A stretch of DNA of 64,000 nucleotides from Elephas maximus indicus (lineage: Eukaryota; Chordata; Mammalia; Proboscidea; Elephantidae). The position numbers and the translations under genes are program-made. Numbering within the stretch: the first letter of the stretch is position 1; each line of letters opens with the position of its first letter. A model generated the notes under the pieces. That model was not told the origin of the DNA. It saw nothing but the letters and a program-made list of their open reading frames with translations, and ran no database searches. The stretch is taken from positions 54,168,001-54,232,000 of the forward strand of contig NC_064834.1 in assembly GCF_024166365.1 (NCBI RefSeq), given 5' to 3'. Positions 22,901 to 33,574 of the stretch are shown in pieces.

Positions 22901-24789
22901 GTAGGGACGCCCCCCCATCCACCCCAGTGGAGGCTCGGCTCCCCGCAGCCTCCTGCCAGCCCGCGCGCGTCCCCACCCTGCAGGTCGCACTCTGCTCCAG
23001 GCCCATTGTATCCCCCGCGGCTGCAGACTCTGGCCGGGCCGTGGGGGGACCCTCGTGCGACCCTCCAGCCGGTCTCGCGGGTCGGATCCCTTCCCCGCCC
23101 GGCCTCTTCGCAGCAGCGCGGCGGAGGCGAGGGCGCTCTTCCCTCCCGCGGAGGCGGCGGGGGCCGCCCGGAGGGCAGCGGGACGCACCCCCACGCCGAG
23201 CCCCGGCGGCGAACCCCCGCGCCCCCTACCCAGAGGGAGGAGAGCAGGAGCCCGAGCGAGCCGAGGGGGGCAAGGCGGCCGCAGAGTTCCTGGCCCGCTG
23301 ATCATTTTTATTATCGAGATTATTATTAGAGGGGGCGGGGAGTCCGGGATGAGGGGGAGGGGGCTAGAGACGCAGCTATTTTTATTAAACAGATTATTCC
23401 TGAAATAATATGCGCAAGATGGCTGAAGGTGGCTGTGATGAGAGTGTTGAGGTTGGGTTTTTTCTTCCTCTTTTTTTTTTTTTTTTGATCTGAGGATAAA
23501 GCTCTGAGGCGACAGCCGCTGCGGAGACCCTGCCCGGAGTGCCCTCCCCTCAGCTGCGAAGCAGCGGGCGGATAAACGGACCCACCGACGGAGTGACGGG
23601 CGCAGGCCCGCCCCGGACGCGTCGCCCAGGCAGCAGTCCGGGGCTGCGGGTGCTCGCCTTTCTGCCGACTTCTTTCAATTCTAATCTTTTTTTAAAATTT
23701 TTTGGAAAGGACCGGGGTGGGTGGAGCAGAGGTGGAGAGAAATCAGGACTTGGCTTTTTCTCCCTTCTCTCGCTCCTAATTTGCCGGAGGCCGCCAGCCC
23801 TCCCCTAAAAAAAAAAAAAAAAAAACCACCAAAAAAAAAAAGCAAAACAAAAACGCTGCTGGACCCTCGAGCGAGCGCACCCGGACCCCGGCCGGCACCG
23901 CCTGGAGCCCAAGATGGCTGGGCGCTGAGGGAGGCAGCCCGGCCCCGCCGGCCCGGCCCTGCCGCCGCGGGCTGGCCGGGCCCGCAGCCCGAGCCTCCAA
24001 GGCCGGAGCAGAGGCCGAGAAGAAAAGAAAGTGGGGGGGGGAGGGGGCCGGGCGGCAGAGGGGGAGGGCAGGCGGGGGAGGGGAGGGCCGGGGCAGAGCC
24101 TCCTGTTCATTAGCAGTTGAGAAAAATTCCTTTCTAGTTTGATCAATCCTTGTTTTCCTCGCAGAGCCGAGGCGCCCGCCCAGCGCGGGGACGGGGAGCT
24201 GGGTCTGTACGCAGCGGGGGCGCGCGGCGCCGGGCCTCGGGGGAGCGCAGAAGTGGCGACGAGGGGGTCAGTCCCGAGCACCGCCGGGGTTGCTCCCTCC
24301 CTCCCTTTCGGTTTTTTTTTCCACTTCTCTCCCTCCCCCTTCCGTTTCTATTTGTGAAGGGAGGAGGAAGGCAGAGGCGGGCTGGTGTCTTTGGCCGGGG
24401 ACTGGAATTTCATCTGAATGACTGCCCCTGCGCGCACGCAGCGCCCCGGAGTCGGACGGCCTGCGCCCCACACCCGCGGCCGGCCGGCCAGCTGGGGGGC
24501 ATCCGCGCCACGGTCCGGGGGCCGCCAGCTCGCCTCGCCCGCCGAGTCCTGATCTAGCCACTCTCGAAGCGGCCGCCCTCGCTTGCCCGGCCTCTCCGAC
24601 CCCGGAGAAGGAGAGGGAGGCGCGGCTCCGGCGAGCCGGGAGGGAGCCACCATCGCCGCCGCCGCCGTCGCTAAGAGGAAGTGTGCGGCTCCGGGGTTCT
24701 GTCCACCGTGGGGCGCGCCCCAATGTCAGCCGCGAGCCCAAGTACAGGCCGCGGGCCGCCGCTGCCATAGCCGCGCCGACGGGGAGGCG

Positions 24790-24830
24790 GCCTCTTATAT
24801 GGAATTTGGACTCCGGCGCTCCCCACCAGG
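24790..24830 (+). promoter_or_regulatory. TRIM8: Candidate TRIM8 core promoter: TATA/CArG-like element
   Basis: TCTTATATGG at 24,793-24,802 is one base from a CArG box and also a TATA-like element. Positions about 24,822-24,830 would then be a plausible start, giving a 5'UTR of roughly 265 nt. This is an inference. Confidence 0.35.
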
Positions 24831-24948
24831 GCTGGTGCTCCGGCCCTGGCGCAGCCCGCCGCCTCCCGCTAGGCGCTCGGGAGGACGAAAAGACGCAGCA
24901 GGCTGCGCTCGCGGCGTGAGGACCGAGGCTCCCTCCTCTGGGAGGCGG

Positions 24949-24969
24949 ATGCACGGAAGGCGCTGGTGA
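24949..24969 (+). other. TRIM8: Short upstream ORF in the TRIM8 5'UTR
   Basis: ATG CAC GGA AGG CGC TGG TGA encodes MHGRRW and ends 125 nt before the TRIM8 ATG. The start context is weak (C at -3, C at +4), so leaky scanning or reinitiation is expected. Confidence 0.4.
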
Positions 24970-25094
24970 CTGAGCGACTGTCGGGGCCGGCTGGGGCCGG
25001 AGCTCGGGGCTCCGTGGACCTACAACTGCACCGGACGGACCCCCAGGGTTGGGGAGTTGGGGAGGCCTGCTCGGGCCCCCTGCCCGCAGTCACC

Positions 25095-25664
25095 ATGGCG
25101 GAGAATTGGAAGAACTGCTTCGAGGAGGAGCTCATCTGCCCCATCTGCCTGCACGTCTTCGTGGAGCCCGTGCAGCTGCCGTGCAAACACAACTTCTGCC
25201 GGGGCTGCATTGGCGAGGCGTGGGCCAAGGACAGCGGCCTGGTGCGCTGCCCGGAGTGCAACCAGGCCTATAACCAGAAGCCGGGCCTGGAGAAGAACCT
25301 GAAGCTCACCAACATCGTGGAGAAGTTCAACGCGCTGCACGTGGAGAAGCCGCCAGCGGCGCTGCACTGCGTGTTCTGCCGCCGCGGCCCCCCGCTGCCA
25401 GCGCAGAAGGTCTGCCTGCGCTGCGAGGCGCCCTGCTGCCAGTCCCACGTGCAGACGCACCTGCAGCAGCCCTCCACCGCCCGCGGGCACCTCCTGGTGG
25501 AGGCGGACGACGTGCGGGCCTGGAGTTGCCCGCAGCACAACGCCTACCGCCTCTACCACTGCGAGGCCGAGCAGGTGGCCTTGTGCCAGTACTGCTGCTA
25601 TTACAGCGGCGCGCATCAGGGACACTCGGTGTGCGACGTGGAGATTCGGAGAAATGAGATCCGG
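25095..25664 (+). CDS. TRIM8: TRIM8 coding exon 1: RING finger and B-boxes
   Basis: TRIM8 (GERP/RNF27) is a RING-type E3 ubiquitin ligase active in the nucleus and cytoplasm. It modulates STAT/SOCS1, TNF/IL-1 to NF-kB and p53 signalling. The start ATG has a strong Kozak context (CACCATGG). The exon encodes 190 residues in phase 0. A C3HC4 RING spans about residues 15-55 (C15, C18, C30, H32, C35, C38, C52, C55). Two cysteine/histidine-rich B-boxes follow (about 92-132 and 140-182), ending VCDVEIRRNEIR. All zinc-ligand residues I can check are present. The exon ends CGG followed by GCAAGT, so intron 1 uses a GC donor. With the five downstream exons the protein is 551 aa, the length I remember for human TRIM8. 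Confidence 0.97.
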
Positions 25665-25675
25665 GCAAGTACCCT

Positions 25676-25726
25676 GCGCGCACACACCGCACGCGCGCGC
25701 ACGTACGCGCGCGCACACGCACACTC
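25676..25726. repeat. Alternating CpG/CpA dinucleotide tract
   Basis: Alternating pyrimidine-purine run (GCGCGCACAC...ACGCGCGCGCACGTACGCGCGCGCACACGC) immediately after TRIM8 exon 1, followed by a (CT)n run. Confidence 0.85.
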
Positions 25727-28700
25727 TCTCTCTCTTGCCGGGGGACCTGTGTCCATCAGGACAGGCTGCTGTGACATCAGACCAGAGGGCTCCTTCCAAG
25801 CTTACCTACTTTGAAAGTTTGGGAGCAAGTCCTGGGAAGAAGGGCCCCCCAGCACTACTTGACACATTGCCACACTTGTACTCATAGGTCCATCTTGTGA
25901 GGCATTTATAGAATTGGGGCCTGGGGCTGTCAGGGGTAGAGTTTGGACGTTGCTTTTCTATTTTGCACACAGCTACCTCCCCCAGCGTTGTTTCTGTAGG
26001 CCCTACAGGAAGTCACCAAGGCAGTGACCCTGGTCCTGCTTCTCCAGCTGCTGTTTATGTAATGAGTATCCTGGTGCCGCTGCTGTGGCTGACATGATCC
26101 ATGATGCTGGCATACCAATGAGGAAGTAAACAAAAGCAGCCATGTTAGTTTCAAGCTCTATTGGAAACACATTGGGGGGCGGGGGAGCGGTGGGTAGGCA
26201 GCGGGCTTCCAGAGGAAAGGTAGAACTTAGGGTATCTATTCGGATAAGGCCTGGCCAGCCAGCGCAGTCCTGGACAGCATCTCAGCCATTTGGTTTATTC
26301 CCGATAGTCCACTCTCTGGGTAAGAAACCCTGCCCTTTCTATGCCTGTGTGTTGCACACGTCTGCATGAACAAACCTTCAAGTATGTGTCTTCCATCACC
26401 CTGAGCCCTTCTCTCCCAGCCCAACCCAGCCCTTGATCGAAGCCCTCCCACACTTAGGGAGGGGAAGTGGAAGACGGAAAAAGAATCCTGTGGGTTTAAG
26501 GTTGAGCCGCCTTGAAATCTGGTTTCAGGCAGCTGGCTCCCCTGGGCTGCAGACTGGGTGATTACGGAACCGCATCCCCTCCCACCATATACACCCTGCA
26601 GCAGCAGCCAATGTCAAAACCTCCTTCCCCCTCAGGCCTGGGGCCTGGCTTTGGAGGTGGACTGAGGCAATACTTCCGTCCTTTTCAGTGGGGGCGGGGG
26701 GTGCTTCCTAGTTCCCTCCCTGGTCTCCTGGCCTTCAGGATTGAGTCATACCAGAAGGAAGGGGTTGGCCTGGCACTGTCTGAGCCATCTCAGAAGCCCC
26801 CGCTTGGGACCTGGGTGTGATATCATGGTGACATGGTTGGCCTTTGGGAAGACTGAGAGTGTTTATGGATGAGGGACCCTGGAGGCTAGAGGCCAGTGGG
26901 GAGGTTGGGTTTGAGGAAGCTTTGAGCACAGGCCGGTTGTAGATGGGGGCTGTTTCCTGTGGAGGGGAACCAGTCAGAATGAGTCACCGTTTAGCAATTA
27001 AAAAACATATACATACAACCAACAAAAGGCAGGAGGGCCGCCACAGGCTGAGGGCGGGGATAACAAATAAAATTTGCTGTATAATTAGTTTTCAATTGGA
27101 TGGGTTAGCTCTGGGTTTTTGTGCCAGGGCAGGCCTCTGGTTTCTTAAAGGAAGTGGCGGGGCGGGGGGGTGTGGAGAGAAGAGCCACTCCCCCCCCAAA
27201 CTGGGGTTGGGAAAGGCAGAGGCCCAGGGGAAGTGGATGAGCCCCTGCTTGCCCTCCACCCCCCACTCAGGGCAGGCAGAGCACTGACTTTCCCCAGGAT
27301 TGGGAAGCTGCTGCTATTAATAAAGATGGAAGGGCTGGGGGAGGAGGCTGGGAAAAAAGCAGAGACAGGAGAAAGGCGGGCAGTCCAGTGCTCTGTCCTG
27401 GGATTGGCAGCGGAAAAGGAGGGGAGGGGAAAGAAGGGGATGCGGCTGAAAGGGACAGGAGGGAGCAACAGCCTGGGGTGGTGCGTCGATGTGTACCCGC
27501 ACCAACCCCACGGTTGTGGTTTTAGCTGTGTCTGAATGGTGGGGTGTGTCTTTAAGTGAGGTGCAGGGAGACATAATTGCACCTGATTTGGTAGTAGGAG
27601 GCTATCTGGGTGGGTTCCTGTTTGTGTCTTTGGGGCTGGCTGTTTTACCTGCAAATGCACCTGTCTCCAGTCTGTATAGTTGGGGTGTGGGAGTGGTGGG
27701 GGGCAAGTTGGTACAGAGTATACTCTGGAGTTCCCACCAGCAGGCCCTTGGATTCTCTGGTTCTTGGAAGGAACCAGATGGAGGCAGGAGCTGAACTTTG
27801 TTAGCAGCTCAGCGTGTGTGTTCCTGTGCCTGGTGTGGGCAGGCTCAGGAGGAGTGGGTTGTGTCACGGCCAGATGTGCAATTCTGTGTATTCAGCATCT
27901 GTGCAGGGCAGCCTCAGCCTGAATGTTATCCTTCTCCAGGCTCCCCCACTTCAGGCCCTTGGAATTCTTTCTGGTGCCCCAGGGCACTGGGGTTGGAAAC
28001 CCTTCAATAGCTCAGTGTCACTCAAGTGTGAATTTGACTTATTCAATGTGGAAGAAGAGAGGCCCCACCCTTCCTGGGGGGCCAGGATTGGGCAATGGGG
28101 AACCTGAATGGATGAACCTCTCCTTTCTCCACCATCTCCAGGCCAGACTGGGGGAGGGGCCTTTTCCTTGGTCCCTTTTCCCTTGTAGGAGCAAGTCTGT
28201 ATTAAAGGGCCTCTGCTGGTGTGTGGGTGAGGGCAACAGAATTCTCCAGGGTATAGGAGAGAAGCCGGGAGAGCTGGCTGCCTTAGGATACCTCTGTTTC
28301 TTGTTCTTCCTCTTCTGCCTTCTAGGGGTGGGGAAGCTGCTGAAATGCCCTATTTGCTAGAAATAGGAAACTCTGATTAACACCCCCCCCACCCCGCCCC
28401 ATTCTCATGCTCACACACACAATGCCTCTGCATAGGGACCGGCAGCTTAGATCAGTGCTGCCCCATTCTGCCCTTGGGAAGCCAGTGTTGCCCTGAGAGG
28501 GAGTGAGCAGGAGGTTGAGCCCCTGATGCCCACTGGATGGGCCCCAGAGACCAATCTTGACCTGTAAATGTGTTCTCCCTTGGGGCTGTGGGAAGCTAAG
28601 GACCCAAGGCTCGGACATCCAGGTGGGCTCAGGCTTGTCAGTCCTTGGATAGTCAAACCTCCTCCCAGCCCCCAGGTAGGAGCCGGGAGCACCCTTTATC

Positions 28701-31700
28701 TCATGACCTTCTTCGACATGGAAAGATGACTTGAAAAAAGGCATAGTTATCTGTATGAGGGGCTGTGCAGGGTGTGTGTCTTTAAGTGTATCTGTTTGAG
28801 CTTGTGCAGTCATAGTTGCATGTCTGTGTCATCTCTCAGGCCCCAGATCAAGATCTCTCTGGAAATGTTGCCCGGACCCTGTTCCTTGCATTCTCAGAGA
28901 TTCAGACATGAGAAGAGGTGCTCCCTGGGGAGGGTGACCCACTGCTGGGGCCAGTTTGGAGTTTGCAGCTGCATGGGGTAAGGGTGCCCAGTTTATACTG
29001 GTCCTGGCTGGAGAGGTTGCACTGGGAGCCTGGAGGGAATGTTGGGTCTCTGTCCCCAGCTGTCTGTCTCTGGGTAGGCTGTATAGGTGGGAGGAGCCTG
29101 GTTCAGGCAGTACAGGGCCCACTTCTTGCCCCTCTCCCAGCAGACCATACTCCTGAGGTCTTAGGTGGGGTTGGGAGCTGAGGTGAGAAGGCCATGTGTG
29201 TGTATGTGTAAGATGGAAGGTCATGTAGCCGCCCTTTCCTTAACAATCCTGAGTCTATGTAGAAGGTGGCTCTCACTTGGCCTTCCTCCCTGGGCCCCAA
29301 GAGTAGCCTCAGGCAGAGGCCCAGCCCCCCACCTCTACCCTAGGATCCTGCTGACACAGCCAGGGCATCTGTCATGCATGCCCTATTGATTATTCTTCCT
29401 CCTGCAGCTCTGGGAGGCTGTGCATACATGTCTCTCTGCAGGTGTGTGTGTGTGCGCATATGTGTGCATGCATGTGTCAGAAGAGGGTGTCTGCATGCAA
29501 TGCTTACTGGGTCCCTTCACATTAAAGTTGAGTGTGCATGCATGACATGACAGTTGTCAGCATGACGGTAATACTGTGTGAGTCTCTACTCTCAGCAATG
29601 GTTGGTTGGTGGTTGTGAGTCTGTGCCAGCAGCATGCAACCTTCTCACCTGGTGGGGGATGCTGGGGAGGGGAGAGGAAGATGAGATTTACCTTAGGGTG
29701 AGCTTGTTGCCTGGGGAGGGTATTGAAGGTAGGAGCTGGGAGGGGTCCTGTGATCTTGTGCTGGGGGTAGTCTGGGTGGGCATAGGAAGAGGGTGAAGCC
29801 GGCTTGGGCCCCTGCCCTGGGCTGAGCAGGCGCCCTGGCCAAGCTCATCCCTGGCCCTGGGAAAGCCTTCCTTCCCTGCTGGCCTGGCATTCAAACCCAG
29901 ACAAAGGGGGTCTTTCTCTCTCGCCTCTTTGTTCTGCTGCCCCAGAGCGCTGCTCTCTGCATGGCAAAAGCTAATTTAGCTCTGCAGCTGAGAAACCCCT
30001 TCTGGGTCCGCCTAGGCTTGCCTCTGAGGTGCTGCCTCTTCTTGCCTTTGCTCCCACCCTATAGCCCCTCTCTCTCTCAGTCTATGGTTTCCCTAGCCCA
30101 AGGCAGGGGCCGAAGCATGGGAAGAGGGGTCTAGGGCAGGCAGCCTTTCTGAGAGGTCAGTGTGCTGTGGACCCCAAGGAGAGAAGGCAAACCTACTCCT
30201 GAAATAAGGGCTTAGGTGGGGGAAGAGGTTAGCATGGGGCAGTTCTGAATGCAGGGGGTGCAGCCAGGGCTGGAATGGCATGAGAGTCACCTGGACAGGC
30301 ACCTGAGCAGGAAGAGGTGCTCTGGCAACCAGCCCCGCCTTCTTGTCCCTCCCCCCCCCCGCCCCACTACAGGGTTCCTGGAGCCAGCCCTGGCCTTGTC
30401 TGAAAACCTAGAAGCTGCCTCTCTGCCCCAGCCCCAGGGGCCCTGTTCCCTGCTGACTTTGCTTCTTTTCAGGGTTCACTTAAGGGCTTTATTATTATTA
30501 TTTATTAACTTTTATACAGCCCAGAGTCCTCACAGCCTCACCCGTCTGCCAGTCCAGCCTGGCATCAAAAACGCCAGCTGGGCCTGGCCAGTCAGGCTCC
30601 AGAGGATGTGTGGCAGGAGTGTAGGGCTCTACAACTACCTCCTGTCCAGGCTGGGAGGAGGGCCAGAGAGAGCAGCTTGAGGCTGAGCTTGAAGGAGGGG
30701 CAATGGGTCTGAGGAGCAGGATACCCTGGGGCCCTGGAGGGAGGGGAATGGAGTGGATGCTTTTGCCCTCTTAGGCCCAGGAACAGAACTTGAAAGTCCT
30801 TAAGTCCTAAGGGGCGGGGTGAGCAGGTCCTGCCTAGCCTAGGGGCTACAGAAGGAATCTGGGGTTGCCCGCTCAGCCCAGCGCTGAAAGCCTGGTCTCT
30901 GGGTCTCAGACCTCAAGTGCTATCTAGACCTTGAGATGTAGTAAGGGGCTTCCCCCACTACCCTTGTAGGGGAGTCTGATTCCACCTCAGCTGTGGGTTT
31001 TTCCCAGATGGGAAGTGGGGCATCCTGGCTGTCAGCAATTCTCTGGGGAGGTAAGGTGGGGGTTAGAGTGGAAAGGAAGCTGCTGGTAATGGGGAGGGAT
31101 CCAGGCCTTGCTTCCTCTGTTCCTCACCTTCCAGTGGGGTAGGGGTAATGATGGGACTGCAGGAGGTGAATATTTCCTTCCTTCCCCCACTTTCCCAGTG
31201 CCTGATGTAGCAGTGGGCCACCCTCTTTCCCCAGGCATTGTTTGTGGCAGGAACTGTATCACTTGCCCCCAGTGCAAGCCCTGCAAGGATAGGCTGGCTG
31301 GCTGACCCCCCTTTCTGGCTGGCAACCCTCCCCTTCCTGCCCTGTCCTCCCACCCCTGCAACAAAGGCAGGCACCCGATAGCCTCTGAGCTGGGGGAGGG
31401 GTGGGGGAGGGGAAATGAAACCCACCCACCACCACCAGGGAGTAAAGGCCTCTGCTTTGCCAGGCAAGGGAAGGCACATCAGAGCCCCAGGGTACAAGTG
31501 CCACCAGGGGAGTCTCCAAGAAAAATGTAGAAGAGGAAGAGGGAAGGGGCTGGGCCCTACCTCCCAGGACTGGACAGGTTCTTGGTTCTACCTGAGAGGT
31601 CAACCGTGAGCTCCCTGGGATTCTCCCAGGGCCTCAGCAGGGGATCTCTGATTGGCCTGGAGGGTGGCAGTGGGACAGCCCAATTCCTGTCCTCTAGGAA

Positions 31701-32872
31701 CTTGGGGCTGCCTCTTTTCTACCCCTCACCTGGCCTCACTCTGGGTACCCTCCCCTCCATCTGGCACTGATGAGCAGGGAGACCATGTACAGATAGGGGC
31801 AGCTGGGGGCCTGGACTTTCAGGTGTTCTGGGCACTGGGATGGCAGGAGTAGCCTGGAGCCTGAGGTGCTTCGGGGGGCCCTTGTCCTCCAGAGTGTGGG
31901 GACAGGGTAGCAGCAAATGAGAATATGAGGGTGCAGTGTTATAGGGGAGGAAAAAGGCCTGATGTTCTGGGCAGGGGATGCTCCTGACCTTCTTGCCTTT
32001 ATGCAGGCCTCCCTCAATGGTCTGGGCCTTCAGGAGGCCAGTTCTCACAGTGCAGGAGCTTGGGTGCAAATGTATACACAGCTATGTGCCCCAGTGTGGG
32101 TGAGGTGGCCCCAGAGCCCAGGCTGTGTGTGTGTGTGTAGTCATGTGCATGTATACTGTAGGGTGCCTTCTTCCTTCTTCACACAACTCTGGGTACAACC
32201 ACCTCTATTCCAGCCCCCCACCCAAGTTGTATCCATTTCCATGCTCTGACCCTCTGGCTGGTACCTGCTCCCTGTGCCCCCATCGCTGGAGGTAGGGGGC
32301 CTGCTAGAAGGGCAAGGGCCTCCTGAGTCTGGTTCTTAGAGGTCCTGTCCTGGACTATTGGAAGGCCAAGTTTGGGAGAGGGTGCCCTGGACTTCACCAG
32401 CTTAGAATCTGAGAGCCTTACCTCCCACCTTTTCCTGTCCCCAGGGTCCTAGGTCTTTGTTTCCAAGTGGCCACCAATACAAAATAGGAGCTGGCTGCAG
32501 TCTTGCTGGCCTTGGTTTCTTCATATGTAAAATGGGTTGGAGGGAGTGAGGAAGAGATTAGTGACAGCTTGTCTTTGGGAAGCCAGCTGGGTGTGGTTGG
32601 GAGTAGAGGTCCTGGGATCGGATTGAGCTTGTGGGTGACTCTGAGGCCCCTCAAAGGAAAAAAGAGAACCACTCCTTTCTGAGTAGACATTTACTGCAAG
32701 CCAGGCTCTGGGAAAGCTGCATTGCAAAACCCATGTGTTTATTCAGTAGCTGTGTTCTGCATCTGTAGGGTGCTGGGGCCTGGCTGGGAAGGGAGGTGGA
32801 GAAAACCAGCAGCGAAGCCCTGTTTTCAAGTACATAGACCATGGTTGGGGAGAGAATCAGAAAACTACAAAG

Positions 32873-33060
32873 CAGGACTGTCCAATAGATCTTTCTGCGA
32901 TGACGGGAATGGTTCCTGCATATAGTATCCAATACAGTAACCACTAACTCATTTGGCTGTGGAGCACTTGAAATGTGGCTGATGCAACTGAAGAACTGAT
33001 GTTCAATTTATCTTATTATAATTAAGTTTAAAGAGGCATATGTGGCTAGTGGCTATACAG
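32873..33060 (+). repeat. hAT-type DNA transposon remnant
   Basis: CAGGACTGTCCAATAGATCTTTCTGCGATG...GAGCACTTGAAATGTGGCTGATGC...CATATGTGGCTAGTGGCTA is the signature of an old nonautonomous hAT-Charlie element. The exact subfamily was not determined. Confidence 0.55.
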
Positions 33061-33532
33061 AGGTAGGGCAGAATATGAATATGTCCGGACAAGGAGGGAA
33101 CTGCACAAACTTAGGGCAGGGGTCATAGAAGGCTTCCTAGAGGAGTGAGGGCTTAAGTTGGGCCTTGAAAAATAGACAAGGAGAGGGAGGAGGCACTGTG
33201 AACTGCAGAAAAACATGAGCGGAGTCCAGGAGTTAAAATGAGCACAGAGTGTTGGGAGCAGGATACCAGTCCACCTGGCTGGAGAGTCAGGTTGTAAGAG
33301 AGCCTTCATTGCCAGGCTAAAGTACTTGAAAGGAGGGAGTCATTGAGGGTTCTTGAGCAAGGGTGAAACCCTGTTTGAAGAGGTGTGTTTGGTGAGGAGG
33401 GTTACAGGGTGCATGGAGCTGCTGGCTGGACAGGGCTGGAGGGAGAGGGGTTGTGGGAACAGCAGATTAGAGCTGAGAAGAGCAGCTTAGTCCAATGCCT
33501 TCTCTCACTTGGTATGAATATTCAAGCAAAAC

Positions 33533-33574
33533 CCAGCTGAAGGAGGAGGTGTGGCTGCAGTATGAGAAGCTGCA
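33533..33574 (+). other. 42-bp partial copy of TRIM8 exon 3 in intron 1
   Basis: This stretch matches 35,220-35,261 of TRIM8 exon 3 at 40 of 42 positions, same strand. It would encode QLKEEVWLQYEKLH. No good splice sites surround it. Confidence 0.8.

Larger units (their letters stand above)
22480..25750 (+). promoter_or_regulatory. TRIM8: TRIM8 CpG island (promoter, 5'UTR, exon 1)
   Basis: From about 22,500 the sequence changes abruptly to very high G+C with abundant CpG, continuing to the end of TRIM8 exon 1. It contains GC boxes (for example near 22,600, 22,740 and 22,865), an ETS-type CACTTCCGG at 22,719-22,727, an E-box GTCACGTG at 22,578-22,585, two CAAGATGGC YY1-type motifs and long G-runs. 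The island is large enough to hold more than one start site, including a divergent noncoding transcript; the sequence alone cannot say which are used. Confidence 0.8.

Noticed and set aside
22769-23305. 178-codon minus-strand ORF in the CpG island
   Set aside because: Same composition artefact; could overlap a divergent transcript but there is no support for protein coding.
24268-24954. 228-codon minus-strand ORF in the CpG island
   Set aside because: Arg/Gly/Pro/Ala-rich translation typical of CpG islands; no splice or domain evidence.
25020-25799. 259-codon ORF antisense to TRIM8 exon 1
   Set aside because: Shadow of a high-G+C coding exon; Leu/Val/Arg/Ala-rich composition with no family resemblance.
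25823-25832. p53 half-site GAGCAAGTCC in TRIM8 intron 1
   Set aside because: TRIM8 is a known p53 target, but only one decamer matches and no second half-site is adjacent.
27145-27867. 240-codon minus-strand ORF in TRIM8 intron 1
   Set aside because: Pro/Ser/His-rich, no domain, no conserved codon pattern visible; chance ORF in G+C-rich intron.
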